Shown piece after piece: positions 21,101 to 28,624 of a stretch of 54,656 nt of DNA. Position numbers and translations under genes: made by a program. The notes under the pieces are model-generated. The model ran no database searches. It was not told where the DNA came from and worked only from the letters and a program-made list of their open reading frames with translations. The DNA is from a virus: positions 1 to 54,656 of IMG/VR virus record IMGVR_UViG_3300021335_000022, one strand, 5' to 3'. Each line of letters begins with the position of its first letter. The first letter of the stretch is position 1.

Positions 21101-24100
21101 AAAACAAGTTAAAGTTTACAAAACAACTTCAGAACCATTTAATATTATTGGTACTGCATCAGCTAATAATAGAGTGTTTTATGACGCTGGAGAATTTACA
21201 CAGTTGTACGATAATATGCCAGTATACCTAAGTGCAGATATTGGAGGACTGACAGCGGCAACTCTTTACTATGTTGTATTCTTTGACGGTAGTTCGTTAG
21301 AATTAAGTACATCCGAAGGTGGCGCAGCAGAAACACTTACAAACTCTTCAGATAATGTTAAAATGTATGAAGCTGGTTGGGATCATATTATTCCAGGTAC
21401 TCCAATTGCAGCAGGCTTAGACCTAACAACAGGTTATAGAATTGAAGCAGCAATTGATTATACAGAACCAGGATTTACAGCAGTTGATCAAACAATGGCA
21501 ACAGCTAACATTAATTACGGTGCCCATACATATGCAGACAATAAATTTATTGCTCTACAGGACGGCGGGACAGCAACTAACATATCAACAGATGGTAAAA
21601 CTTGGACAGCAGGTGGCACATTGCCAGTATCCGGTAGTTGGACTAAAGTAGCATACGGAGGCGGCCAAGGCGCAACTGCAACAGCTATTGTTGGAGGATT
21701 AGGCGGATCTGGCGCTATATTAGAAGCAGAACTAGGCGAACTTAACAGCATTGGTTTACCAGGACCGACACAGATTGCTAGAGTAAATGTTGTAAATGGT
21801 GGACGCGGCTATGTAACTGCTCCGACTATTGTGTTTACAGCAGTACAAGGTGGCGGCGGCGCAAGTGCTGTTGCTACAGTTAAAGACGGTATTATTCAAG
21901 AAATTATTATTACAAGTACTGGTGCAGGTTATGCAGCAGCACCAACAGTAACAGCAGAAACAGACAAAGTTACTGAAATTATTGTTAATAGTTTTGGTAG
22001 AGGATATTTAAATGTTCCAACTATCACATTGACAGGTGGCGGAGCAAGCACACAAGCAAGTGCTACAGCAACAATTAATAATCAAGGTCTTGCAACAGTT
22101 ACTATCGATGTAGACGGAGATGACAATCCATTACGCGGTGAAGGATATACAAGTGCTCCAGAAGTAGTAATTACTGATAACAATGCAGGGTGGGTAGCAA
22201 TTTCTGAAGGTACTGCAAACAATGCATTCCTTGCAGCAGGTCAAACAGCAGCTACAAACTGGACAGGTGGATCTCCACTACCAGGTACTGCACACAATGA
22301 CATTGCTTATGGTAATGGTACTTGGGTAGCAGTAGGCGGCGACGGCAATGGTGGCGCAGCGACATCAACAGATGGTAGTGCTTGGGTGTCAAGAACAATT
22401 ACAACACTTGCAAGCGGTACTGACGAATTTATCGGAGTTGCGTATAACGGCATAAACTTTGTTGCAATTTCACAAAGTGATGAATCAGCAGTAAGTTCAA
22501 ACGGTATTACTTGGACAGCAGGTGGCGCACTTCCTACAGCAGTAGGTGATTGGGTAGCAATTGAATATGGTAACGGAAGATTTGTTGCTATTGCTACTAC
22601 AGGAGAAGTTGCAGTAAGTACCGATAATGGAACTAATTGGAGAGCTTCAAATGCAGGACTTGTAAATATTACAGACCCAACATTCTGGACAAACATTGGA
22701 TACGGTCAAGGTTTATTTGTAGCAGTAGGTGAAAACGTAATTGCTACAAGCCAATACGGATTAGATTGGAGCAGACGCTTTATTGATGGCACTGCTGAAA
22801 AATGGTATGGTGTTGCATTTGGTAACCCAGACAATGATCCGATTTGGTCAATTGGTAACGGACCGAGTGCAGCTACTCAAGGTTTACAACTAAGACTTAA
22901 AACTGGTGCAAAAGCATTTGGTAGATGTTTAGATGAAGATGGTTCTATAACAAGTATTAGACTTGCAGAACCAGGAAGTGGTTATCCTTGTGGTACAATT
23001 CTAAGCACAACTGCACCAAATACACTAGAAGTAAGTAGCTCAGATAATTTAAGACTAAATCAACCAATTGTATTTGAAGGAGTTAGCACCGGTTCTTCAG
23101 CAGGCGGCAGCGGCGGTGGCAGTGGCGGCGGTGGCTACAGCATATCAAATGTTGGCACTGGCACAGATACTACTGCAACCCCGATAGGATTAGATACAGA
23201 AACAGTTTATTATATTAAGTCAATTGTTGGTACAAATATTACTATTAGTTTAATTAAAGGCGGAGATGCATTTGATATTAGTACGGTAGATGCAGCGGAT
23301 ATTGGAGATGTATACTTTAAGGCAGGACCTGAAGTGACAATTACAGATCCTAATTCTACAATTCCTGCAGCAGTTTGGCCAAGACTTAGAGACGGAGCAT
23401 TAGCTAACCCAACCTTTACTAACAGAGGTACAGGCTATACAACTGCAACTGCTGAACTAGCAGGTGACGGTAGTGCAGACTTATATCAACCGGCAACATT
23501 TATTGCAGTACGAGGACTGTTCGAATTACCAGAACCTGGATCAAACGTTGAATTTGCGAACATTCCAAACGCTTGGTATAAACTTGTTACAATTAGTAAT
23601 GTTATTGGTCAACCAGGCAGCTATACGGCAACATTCCAAATTAGTCCAGGACTAACAGTATTAAATGCACCAAAAGACGGAATACGCCTTACTACAACTA
23701 ATAAGTATTCACAAGTACGTCTAACAGGACACGACTTCTTGTATATTGGTACAGGAAACCAAGCTAAGACAAATTATCCGTTTGTTGATATTACAACAGC
23801 GTATATTGAAGCTCAGCAACTAAGTTCGGGCGGTGGTAGAGTGTTCTTTACAAGTACTGACCAAGACGGTAACTTTAACGTTGGTGGCTTGTTTGGAGTT
23901 CAGCAGTCCACAGGTACTGCGACATTGGATGCTGACGCATTTAACTTAGCAGGCTTGCAGTCATTGCAGCTTGGCGGTATTGCAGTTGGTATTGGATCAG
24001 CTGTTATTACACAATTTAGTACTGACCCGTTCTTTACTGAAAACAGTGACAACATTGTTCCAACGCAACGTGCAATTAAATCATATATTACTGCACAAAT

Positions 24101-24275
24101 TGGTGGTGGACAATCAAGTCTAAACGTTAACACACTAACAGCAGGTGTAATATTCATTGCAAACGATGAAATCACTACTACCAGTGGAGGACAGCTAAAT
24201 ATTAAAGCTAAAATGAACTTTACAGGCGGTATTGACGGAGCTCCAGTAGCACTTGGATACTTCTTAAGCAGATAA
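12174..24275 (+). CDS. Giant adhesin with tandem helical modules, 4033 aa
   Basis: At 12.1 kb this is the largest gene in the window. Residues ~11-466 repeat the seven carbohydrate-binding-like W.GDW...Y..GDVV.YGG..Y modules of the upstream paralogue. A pectin-lyase-like start (NVIYVGPLGTDVP ~520; VFIKTGTYNEILPMILP ~801) is split by inserted helical modules. Between ~660 and ~2680 about twelve ~130-160-residue helical modules with the signature C.RD.G...DA..YD...GGN alternate in two flavours. The beta-helix resumes at ~2681 (YHVRNATGVRNMTV) and runs to ~2830. BNR/YCF48-like repeats (GNGRFVAIA, S.DG.TW) fill ~3105-3540, a Gly/Ser linker follows at ~3643, and STDQDGNFNVGGLF lies at ~3894. The ribosome-binding site and late box support the ATG at 12174. 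It is probably a host-recognition fibre. The paralogue next door has only one helical module, so the array is an expansion. Confidence 0.8.
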   Translation: MAEFKLGRIRFVWQGDWSASRAYVADDVVSFGGKSYICIKNHTSSTDFQTDFTDAIPKWDIVSDGTSWQGDWQPEFTYAPGDVVKYGSLVYIAETGHTSATFAAPDYLGLEADLDKWTPFATSFDWKGDWTINTRFKINDLVKYGGYVYLCNTAHVSSATVALGLEADQSKWTLFTEGLNYLGDWTTAVRYKVNDVVKYGGNVFIAITPHTSTGFVADEANWAVFIEGFQFEDSWDNSTNYQIGDTVTYGGYVYVAKTNNSNAQPTASPDDWDVFTTGFAFQGDWSSLDSYKVGDVVRVGGTTYVAIADSTDEVPPNASFWSRLNSGINWTQSTESYSQLSGTNAAGGSGSGARFDVTRSKTVYTVSVSTGFAGSGYAENDVITISGADIGGVTPANDLVVTVTAVDGGAVDTITHTGYSSSWIAGRTYNVGDVAIYGASSFIVTATHTSETANRPDNDLDASYWNLLTLGSEALALEVEGDLVYYGNQGPTRLPIGVDGQILRATGGFPDWANYGLIDNVIYVGPLGTDVPAPDSGLTIDKPFKSVGYALNQIKLGYLNPQTRDILKHNKQFMLKEITNWLKYTYSIVVTSTSAGTRRFTCASTENLQDNQPIVFTGEVFGGVVAGKTYYIDSIINSSEFRISETPAGVSFIPTDATGQMNGDLAYDEVKCERDTGLIIDALIYDVSRGGTLKTTEATKSYYTEAGNEYISSNLGFQREQTVRAYQQLKSLVQTVVANQTPVNFQSLTNIEHGFRAQQVVDFTLTAEDDGKTKLNTLMDIVIDGIEAESNTAIALPVLPNTTVFIKTGTYNEILPMILPEYTAVVGDELRTSVVQPKPADELLSSDKAKTTSALNRIKDISSELIQNVAVTPTVGNTTPQGYVNGYGGNTEGTNRINNGIEVTQDVLRTGLSIVDTMPAVGPAPTGGTGNASDAGYSNAVAQIEANYQFIKDEITAWIAVQVAGPIAPFAGSFTYNADKWNEYIEYTLDALRYDVTYGGNFQTTVQARSFFVDGSPAYAAGEKEELLATFAHLKTIVGDVITETAITPSAGNSTTQDTDGTAGSAAAETFAETLVQEIYDTIDTDGTLASEVTPDTSWISTSLTTWRSEIDTKKSEIQISVIDYINSNFGDFDYDSGSCRRDSTILLTSSAYDTALGTNFNSIRDGLAYRRQMGINVIQNQLTQTVGTITAERDLAVALISDSVAITRNTAYWNEVIDIVQNGTASADVISWSNPGVNTDKTTARESIQTNRTTIINALTSWINTNYPNLNYSQEICERDTGRVLDAVSYDIQYGGNSASYEAAKAYFEGYAETLPVSQRDASVAAFEQLSIITQGYITSAPEQAEANTLISIVSKAIEAGTLVALPTKTYPDYTWAAAAIEADADTLLADTTVVPATLQYVTDNYSTFEYNHTKCSRDIGYIVDGLEYDLLFNSTFNSLKSGMAYHRGLTSTDFVLAQQLEPSLAALDVVREEIKEITTGTQDVKDSIETIIDILVNDTNPSSYTITDPPNYDTGFFNARRLVVANKQFIIDEAEAYLVDNYNAVWTALTTAEQTEWLEEVGETVDSLRYDLTYRGNLETIVTARRYYVDNLFVKPAEDKAAFLALHVRLADIIDDIATGSAITRSASNVNTQDVSGTAGSVGAGAFALDRITEIKNTIDTGLLPALITPSVAFVDSELQNLKKSIDARVENIKTGAIAYIDQVYPSLTYDKVKCARDVGYIVDAITYDILFESDFRSSQAGLAYRRGITSTDYVLNNQLNATVQTIEFIEEQLLELTIGQYAEEGSRESSNKAYDLTIGMQTIVQNGLEALPPTVYPTHDEWGTDEYANTAYASASNTTGNTETFNHAVDRIVANHAFIRDEVRHWLEDPTNGYDTFWSGLTTASQDACIRDVGYILDSTRYDMIYGGNTQSLVTGSAYFVNFVLTIDSSEIGATIAAYGRLKTVLGEVIAGTTVTTSPGVTEVQDTSGSSGNAATVEFAQDRVDDVLDWINNSGPNATIDIATDWSENAYTNSYNQLVARKNEIVEDVVYWVEKFYQELKYNQDTCRRDTGLMVDAIARDVLTGSNFATTKAGMAYYRQTTSAKAVINDQLKATVGSIQFLAEKVKRVAATNPTAAVELIIDDINAYINGGEQPTPKWCATESSDANDVAASSIIWENKKYITAEVIEFIAQNSPTLTYNVEDKKQEISNVIDALRYDLTYGSSSATVDAGNYYYPNGQDSFIMSEEEKQATLDAYDYMKQIVSGLAVNSVTSPGAIQDVETPVLRDSLQITGNAGSVTKVEELMTSLYNVLRDQTNVEEIVVTDITSNVLTSGTHNLKLGDTITFSGLNDGTIYNVKTTPTGTTFTVSEYFNGPTASFADQPGTLIPGYPSRNANLTDVNATIRQQFTNLTGSLDAIKTSVTEYIVENYPTLVYDNNAAQANVADIVDAVGRDMMSNTNYLTNNIAKSYFYDFNPKLIGNNTNATVQTYRELKNKIATYVNGSSLALKRTNNLMDIIIHMIDKGNGQTPEINGTMTYFNDRETINAVDVLKANRNFLASEAVAWINANYGGTVNDINGSPGTLTFTAAHNLVVGDPVVFDSNAFGGAVAGTTYWVTNVPSTTTIEVSDSKGGEALTFDGGAGSSVVTYKLNEEQHRAYIIRYIDSIVYDLQYPGNHKSWKSAELYLNAINGSLRSDMYHVRNATGVRNMTVNGLRGNLTELNNFGTRRPTAGSYVSLDPGFGPWDTEAWVTNKSCYVQNVTTFGVGCVGCKIDGALHAGGNRSIVSNDFTQVLSDGIGVWCSGNNSLTELVSVFAYYNYSGYLADFGGRIRATNGNSSYGTYGVIAEGTDTGENPIYAEVDNLSQDALISNVITDGEEQVLRFEYSNAGRDYTNAEIAISGAGFNAAVIQDEFRDQAVIETRLIDLDDNNGTGGDDYVSAQNVAQGGDTVSATIAATDTALGGAYVGMNIQLTAGTGVGQFGRIISFNNGTKQVKVYKTTSEPFNIIGTASANNRVFYDAGEFTQLYDNMPVYLSADIGGLTAATLYYVVFFDGSSLELSTSEGGAAETLTNSSDNVKMYEAGWDHIIPGTPIAAGLDLTTGYRIEAAIDYTEPGFTAVDQTMATANINYGAHTYADNKFIALQDGGTATNISTDGKTWTAGGTLPVSGSWTKVAYGGGQGATATAIVGGLGGSGAILEAELGELNSIGLPGPTQIARVNVVNGGRGYVTAPTIVFTAVQGGGGASAVATVKDGIIQEIIITSTGAGYAAAPTVTAETDKVTEIIVNSFGRGYLNVPTITLTGGGASTQASATATINNQGLATVTIDVDGDDNPLRGEGYTSAPEVVITDNNAGWVAISEGTANNAFLAAGQTAATNWTGGSPLPGTAHNDIAYGNGTWVAVGGDGNGGAATSTDGSAWVSRTITTLASGTDEFIGVAYNGINFVAISQSDESAVSSNGITWTAGGALPTAVGDWVAIEYGNGRFVAIATTGEVAVSTDNGTNWRASNAGLVNITDPTFWTNIGYGQGLFVAVGENVIATSQYGLDWSRRFIDGTAEKWYGVAFGNPDNDPIWSIGNGPSAATQGLQLRLKTGAKAFGRCLDEDGSITSIRLAEPGSGYPCGTILSTTAPNTLEVSSSDNLRLNQPIVFEGVSTGSSAGGSGGGSGGGGYSISNVGTGTDTTATPIGLDTETVYYIKSIVGTNITISLIKGGDAFDISTVDAADIGDVYFKAGPEVTITDPNSTIPAAVWPRLRDGALANPTFTNRGTGYTTATAELAGDGSADLYQPATFIAVRGLFELPEPGSNVEFANIPNAWYKLVTISNVIGQPGSYTATFQISPGLTVLNAPKDGIRLTTTNKYSQVRLTGHDFLYIGTGNQAKTNYPFVDITTAYIEAQQLSSGGGRVFFTSTDQDGNFNVGGLFGVQQSTGTATLDADAFNLAGLQSLQLGGIAVGIGSAVITQFSTDPFFTENSDNIVPTQRAIKSYITAQIGGGQSSLNVNTLTAGVIFIANDEITTTSGGQLNIKAKMNFTGGIDGAPVALGYFLSR

Positions 24276-24278
24276 ATG
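24271..24278 (+). promoter_or_regulatory. Weak late-promoter-like box GATAAATG
   Basis: GATAAATG overlaps the stop codon of the giant gene and precedes the ATG at 24292, with GGAG (24278-24281) as the likely ribosome-binding site. It differs from the other late boxes in the last base, so promoter activity is uncertain and read-through from upstream is equally plausible. Confidence 0.3.
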
Positions 24279-24291
24279 GAGATAAAATAAA

Positions 24292-24612
24292 ATGGCAACA
24301 GGAAGATTAGGAGTACAGGATCTAACAGCTAATACCGACGTAACTGTGTATACAGTACCGGTTGGTAGTTACGCTGTTGCGAATGTATCAATTACAAATA
24401 GAAATGCAACTTCGATTTCAATGAAGTTAGCAATGGCAACAACATCAACGCCAAACGATGAAGAATGGATTGAGTGGAATACAGTTATTATTCCAAACGG
24501 TGTGTTTGAACGTACAGGCTTAGTTATGCAAGGCGGACTAAATATAGTAGCTAATGTAAATTCAAATGACGTAGGAATTACAGTTTACGGCATTGAAACT
24601 TCAACTACGTAA
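24292..24612 (+). CDS. Small beta-rich virion-associated protein, 106 aa
   Basis: It starts with ATGGCAACAGG 17 bases after the giant gene, with GGAG upstream. The sequence is all-beta in pattern: VYTVPVGSYAVANVSITNRNA, then a DEEWIEWN loop, VIIPNGVFERTG, and a final strand VGITVYGIE. It shares strand order and the mid-protein 'PN' turn with the protein at 3432, so the two may be paralogues flanking the giant fibres. There are no cysteines, signal peptide or membrane segment. Similar small proteins are common between fibre genes of marine T4-like phages, where they are annotated only as structural. Its exact role, such as fibre connector or cap, cannot be told from sequence. Confidence 0.7.
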   Translation: MATGRLGVQDLTANTDVTVYTVPVGSYAVANVSITNRNATSISMKLAMATTSTPNDEEWIEWNTVIIPNGVFERTGLVMQGGLNIVANVNSNDVGITVYGIETSTT

Positions 24613-24632
24613 TTTGACAGGGGAAAATATAA

Positions 24633-26852
24633 ATGGCACGTTATAATACAGCACCACAGACACTAGAAGTTACAGGAGAAACAGAATTTACCTATGCATT
24701 TACAGGTGGGATTATTAGTTTAACTGGTACTCCTGGCTACGAAGTGACAATGGTAAGTCCAGTGTTTTTCCCAGGAAGTAGACAAACATTTTATAATGCT
24801 ACTGCGGATATGATCACATTGACAACCGCAGCAGGACAAATTACTGGTAACGGTGTTACACTTGGAACATCAGTAGACATTCCAACAAACTCTACATATC
24901 AATTAACATCAGACGGCACAAACTACGTTCTAACAAGTGCGTTAGCAGGTACAACAGTATTTGAATTACCGTTAACAACAAATGACGTACTAAACGCAGA
25001 CGGTAAAGTAGAACTAAATCCTTTAGATAATAATGTAGAAATTAAACCAACAGGTTCGGGTACAGTTGATATCAGCCCTCAAAGTTCTGTCTCCATTCAG
25101 CCAGGGGCAACGGCTACTATTCGACCTACAGCTGATTTAATTTTAGCATCTGCATCAGGTACAGTTACACTAGGCGAAGTTGGAAAAGCATTAGTACTAC
25201 CAGGTAATTTAGATTTTACAGCAGCAGGACAAATAATTAATTTAGCACCAACTGGATCTAGTTCATCTGTTACTATTGACCCAGGCGGTGATACAATAAT
25301 TGGCGCAGGTGGCACACTTACTATTAGCTCAGATACACTAGGTAATATGAGCAATGTAAGAATTGGTGCAAGTAATCCTGCACAAGCAAACTTTACAAGT
25401 TTAGGCGCAACAGGTGCAGTAACATTCACTGCTAACACAGCATCGTCTAGCACGACATCAGGAACACTAGTTGTTACAGGTGGACTAGGAGTAAGTGGCG
25501 CAATTTACGGTGGTAGTTTACAAAGTACTCCAATTGGTAATTCAGCTCGTAGCTCGGGTGCGTTTACTTCACTAACATCAAACGGCGCAACAACATTTAC
25601 TGCTAACACAGCAGCAACAAACACCACAACAGGTACACTAGTTGTAACAGGCGGTATTGGCGCAAGTGGTGCAATTTATGCAGGAAGTATTCAAAACACT
25701 CCAATTGGTAGCTCAACTGCCAACAGTGGTGCATTTACAAGTTTAACAGCAAATTCTACTGTAGACTTTACAGGAACTACTGACGCTACTAATAACTCAG
25801 GCGACACAGGTACATTACGTTGTGAAGGCGGTGCAAGTATTGCCAAGCGTGTTTATTCAGGAGGCGGCTTTGTAGGTCCAATTGGTAACGTATCTCGCAG
25901 CACAGGTCAGTTTACAAGTTTAAGTGCAACTAGCACAGTAGGATTTAGTCCTGCAAATGCTAACGTAACAATTTCACCAAGTGGTACTGGTACAGTTACA
26001 ATGTCACCAGCAGGCGGTGGCTCAATTAACAATATGTCAATTGGTGCAACTACGAGAAGTACTGCACGATTCACAAGTTGTGATGTTAGTGGTAACTTAG
26101 ATGTTGCACGTTATATTAGACACACAGGCGATACTAATACGTATATTGACTTTGAAGGCGATACAGTAAGTATATACGCAGGTGGAAGTAGAGAAGTTAC
26201 AATTAATACTACAGGTGTACGTTTAGGTGACACAGGTAATGCATATATACAACCAGTAAGTGGCAACTATGGTTCACTCCAAATTGACGGTGGAGCACAC
26301 GGTGGTTGGGAAGGCTTAAACATTGGTGGCCGTTTTGTAATGATGCACGACAATTCAAATACAATGGGCCTTTACAATGACGTAGATAACCACTGGATTT
26401 TAGAACACAGTCGTAATGCTTGGACAAGATTGTATTACGATAGTGGTAATAAATTCGAAACACGAAGTGATGGCGCACAGACAAACGGCATTCATTACGC
26501 AACTGGTAATATTATTTCAAATACTTCAGATGCTAGACTTAAGACTAACATCGAAAACATACCAAACGCACTAGAAAAAGTGCTATCACTTAATGGTGTA
26601 ACATACAACTGGAATGAAAAGACTCCAGCAGAATTTAGTAAAGACAAAACAGAAGTTGGTTTAATTGCACAAGAAGTTGAAGCAGTGCTTCCTGAAATTA
26701 TACATAATGCACCGTTTGATAGAGACGAAGCAGACGTAAGTATTTCAGGTGAAGATTATAAAACATTGCAGTACGAAAGAGTTGTTCCTTTACTTGTAGA
26801 GGCAATTAAAGAATTAAAACAGGAAATAAATAGTTTAAAGGGAGATGCATAA
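24633..26852 (+). CDS. Tail fibre with C-terminal S74 intramolecular chaperone
   Basis: This encodes 739 residues. Residues ~1-115 form a beta-rich head, followed by Gly/Thr/Ser repeats with recurring 'TPIGNS.R..GAFTSL' and 'TGTLVVTGG.G.SGAIY' units (three to four copies, residues ~245-440), typical of trimeric beta-prism fibres. The C-terminal ~108 residues are a peptidase_S74 domain: NTSDARLKTNIENIP, then GLIAQEVEAVLPEII and a terminal coiled-coil-like VPLLVEAIKELKQEI. In this family the Ser and Lys of the SD.RLK motif (here S632 and K637) carry out autocleavage just before the Ser, releasing the chaperone after trimerisation. The ribosome-binding site is AGGGGA before ATG 24633. The stop is directly followed by the ATG of the Cys-rich gene (TAAATG), indicating translational coupling. 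It probably acts like a T4 gp37-type distal fibre. Confidence 0.88.
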   Translation: MARYNTAPQTLEVTGETEFTYAFTGGIISLTGTPGYEVTMVSPVFFPGSRQTFYNATADMITLTTAAGQITGNGVTLGTSVDIPTNSTYQLTSDGTNYVLTSALAGTTVFELPLTTNDVLNADGKVELNPLDNNVEIKPTGSGTVDISPQSSVSIQPGATATIRPTADLILASASGTVTLGEVGKALVLPGNLDFTAAGQIINLAPTGSSSSVTIDPGGDTIIGAGGTLTISSDTLGNMSNVRIGASNPAQANFTSLGATGAVTFTANTASSSTTSGTLVVTGGLGVSGAIYGGSLQSTPIGNSARSSGAFTSLTSNGATTFTANTAATNTTTGTLVVTGGIGASGAIYAGSIQNTPIGSSTANSGAFTSLTANSTVDFTGTTDATNNSGDTGTLRCEGGASIAKRVYSGGGFVGPIGNVSRSTGQFTSLSATSTVGFSPANANVTISPSGTGTVTMSPAGGGSINNMSIGATTRSTARFTSCDVSGNLDVARYIRHTGDTNTYIDFEGDTVSIYAGGSREVTINTTGVRLGDTGNAYIQPVSGNYGSLQIDGGAHGGWEGLNIGGRFVMMHDNSNTMGLYNDVDNHWILEHSRNAWTRLYYDSGNKFETRSDGAQTNGIHYATGNIISNTSDARLKTNIENIPNALEKVLSLNGVTYNWNEKTPAEFSKDKTEVGLIAQEVEAVLPEIIHNAPFDRDEADVSISGEDYKTLQYERVVPLLVEAIKELKQEINSLKGDA

Positions 26853-27716
26853 ATGGCAACTTGTTTATATAATGACGGCATTAGATTTCCAGACGGTACT
26901 TGCCAGAGAACACAGGGCCAGGCACCGGGCGGATTATTCCAATGCTATAATACTTGCTTAGTATGTAACGGCACACACAGATGTAGAGCACACTGTGGTC
27001 GCTGCGGATGTTGGTTTGCGTGTACTTGTGCAACTGCTATTACATTTGAAGTATGGAGCGGCGGCGGTTCAGGATCTGGACACTGCTGTTACGGTTGTCG
27101 ATGCGATATGGCAAACTGTGCCTCATTTGGAGGATATTACGGTAAAAAAACAATTAGAAGAATTGACGGACAGTTTAACCCAGGATGTTGTTATACATTC
27201 TGTGTAGGATCTGGAGGCAACGGAACATCAAACAATGGTTGTGGATGTTTTACTGCTTGCTGTCAGGGACCTAGAGGATGTTCTAGTTGGTGGAGCGGTG
27301 CAGGACTATGTTGTACTTGTATGCCAGGAGGACTAGGAGCATATGTAAGATATTGTACTTGTAAGTGTATGAGTATGGCAAACAGAACAGAAGGTTTTTG
27401 TAACCTTGGTATTTGTATTGGATGTAAATGGGACTTTGCAGACACAGGCGGTGAACCAGAATGGGACAAATCAGACAGTGGTTGTCAGTGCTGGGATAGA
27501 ACACAATCAACGGCTCCGTCGTATATGCTAAACAACAGACACACATATTATATGGCCAACAGTAGAACATACTGTGGATGTGCAAGTTGTTGTAGAGGAT
27601 TTAGACTTATTGCAATGGGTGGTATGAGTAATATGAAATCTTGGTGCGGTAACTTTATTTGTTTCTGTCGAGGAACACCTGGTATGCCGGGTATGGTCAG
27701 AGTAACTTGGAGTTAA
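26853..27716 (+). CDS. Extremely cysteine- and glycine-rich protein, candidate fibre-tip adhesin
   Basis: This encodes 287 residues with 42 cysteines (about 15%) and 46 glycines (about 16%), by manual count. Cysteines occur along the whole length as CC and CxC groups (for example CGRCGCW, CTCKC, CGCASCC, CFC), spaced by Gly-rich loops such as VWSGGGSGSGHCC. The N-terminus (NDGIRFPDGTCQRTQG) resembles the 'F.DGT.Q.T' opening of small tail-fibre proteins, and the C-terminus ends in VRVTWS. There is no signal peptide. It starts on the base after the stop of the S74 fibre and is followed by a tail-fibre assembly-type protein. This is the position occupied in T-even phages by gp38, a glycine-rich tip adhesin. 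The tip-adhesin role is inferred from position and composition; the cysteines could form disulfides or bind metal. No known family is recognised with confidence. Confidence 0.75.
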   Translation: MATCLYNDGIRFPDGTCQRTQGQAPGGLFQCYNTCLVCNGTHRCRAHCGRCGCWFACTCATAITFEVWSGGGSGSGHCCYGCRCDMANCASFGGYYGKKTIRRIDGQFNPGCCYTFCVGSGGNGTSNNGCGCFTACCQGPRGCSSWWSGAGLCCTCMPGGLGAYVRYCTCKCMSMANRTEGFCNLGICIGCKWDFADTGGEPEWDKSDSGCQCWDRTQSTAPSYMLNNRHTYYMANSRTYCGCASCCRGFRLIAMGGMSNMKSWCGNFICFCRGTPGMPGMVRVTWS

Positions 27717-27720
27717 CAAT

Positions 27721-28533
27721 ATGGCAAAAATAGATTTAAAAACAAACTTAGGTGTAGACATTGACGAAATTGAGTTGACCGACGAATACGGCACTGAATG
27801 GATCAAAGTTGAATACAGCTATGAATGTCCCAACAGCAACTATTTAGAAGGTTGGGACGATACTGATACTATAGACACAGTTTACATAGGACCAAAATAC
27901 CTATACTTTTATGCTAACAAAGAAGACGGATCGTTTGAACGTGTATATAGAGAACACGAACTGCAAGCTGCTGATCTAGAACCAGATCCAGAAACTTCTT
28001 TGATTAAATTTGACTGTGAGACTGATCCATTGGCAGCAGAAGTGTTAAGTGACTATCACAATAACTTTATGGATGCAGACGAATACGAACACGAAGTTGG
28101 TATGAAAATTATTGAATCTCCAGAAGGGTACGAAAATTTTGATTATCCTTATCCAATTCATCCAGATGAATTGTATTGCGATCAACGTAGCTATTGGAAC
28201 TTTGATGAGAAAAAAATTGTATTAGTAAAAATGGTTAACGAAGACTGGATCGGAAAGGCGACACCGTGGGCAGAAATTAGAATAGAAAGAGATATTCTAT
28301 TAAGAAACACAGACTCTTTATATATGACTTTTAAGGCTATGGACCCAGAAGGCGAAAAAACTTTAGAACTTGAAAAATATCGTCAACTACTACGAGATAT
28401 GCCACAGGCATTCGAAGGCACTGATATTCCCCTAATCTTTATCGATTCTATGTATCCAAAAACAAAATTAATCGAATATGATATTACAAGTTATGATGAC
28501 TACAATCCTAATGAAGATCCTAACAACGATTAA
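27721..28533 (+). CDS. Tail-fibre assembly chaperone-like protein
   Basis: This encodes 270 acidic residues. The C-terminal third contains WAEIRIERDILLRNTD, then a spacer and YRQLLRDMPQAFEG. This W..IR..RD.LL..TD ... YRQ.LRD.P arrangement is the hallmark of the phage tail assembly chaperone family (Phage_tail_APC type), usually encoded immediately downstream of the fibre it helps assemble. The first ~150 residues are acidic and unfamiliar, so it is longer than typical family members. It follows the Cys-rich gene by 4 bases, with TTGGAG as ribosome-binding site, and is the last gene before a strong terminator. It is likely a cytoplasmic helper for the upstream fibre genes and not necessarily a virion component. 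Confidence 0.65.
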   Translation: MAKIDLKTNLGVDIDEIELTDEYGTEWIKVEYSYECPNSNYLEGWDDTDTIDTVYIGPKYLYFYANKEDGSFERVYREHELQAADLEPDPETSLIKFDCETDPLAAEVLSDYHNNFMDADEYEHEVGMKIIESPEGYENFDYPYPIHPDELYCDQRSYWNFDEKKIVLVKMVNEDWIGKATPWAEIRIERDILLRNTDSLYMTFKAMDPEGEKTLELEKYRQLLRDMPQAFEGTDIPLIFIDSMYPKTKLIEYDITSYDDYNPNEDPNND

Positions 28534-28552
28534 ATATTAAAAATATAATAAA

Positions 28553-28584
28553 GATAAAAGGCAGTTTACACACTGCCTTTTATC
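28553..28584 (+). terminator. Strong hairpin terminator after fibre operon
   Basis: A perfect 13-bp inverted repeat (GATAAAAGGCAGT / ACTGCCTTTTATC) with a 6-base loop and a T-rich 3' arm lies 19 bases after the last fibre-operon stop. It separates the adhesion operon from the sugar island and is symmetrical enough to work in both directions. Confidence 0.85.
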
Positions 28585-28624
28585 ATCTTTGCAACCACAT
28601 TTGTAATTCTAATTAATAGTATGC

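Noticed and set aside
4245-24275. Diversity-generating retroelement acting on the adhesins
   Set aside because: No reverse transcriptase, template repeat or adenine-biased variable repeat was seen in the window.
24615-24650. TTGACA and TATAAATGG before the S74 fibre as a promoter
   Set aside because: No -10 box at 16-18 bases from TTGACA, and the late-like octamer has the wrong last base and runs into the ATG itself.
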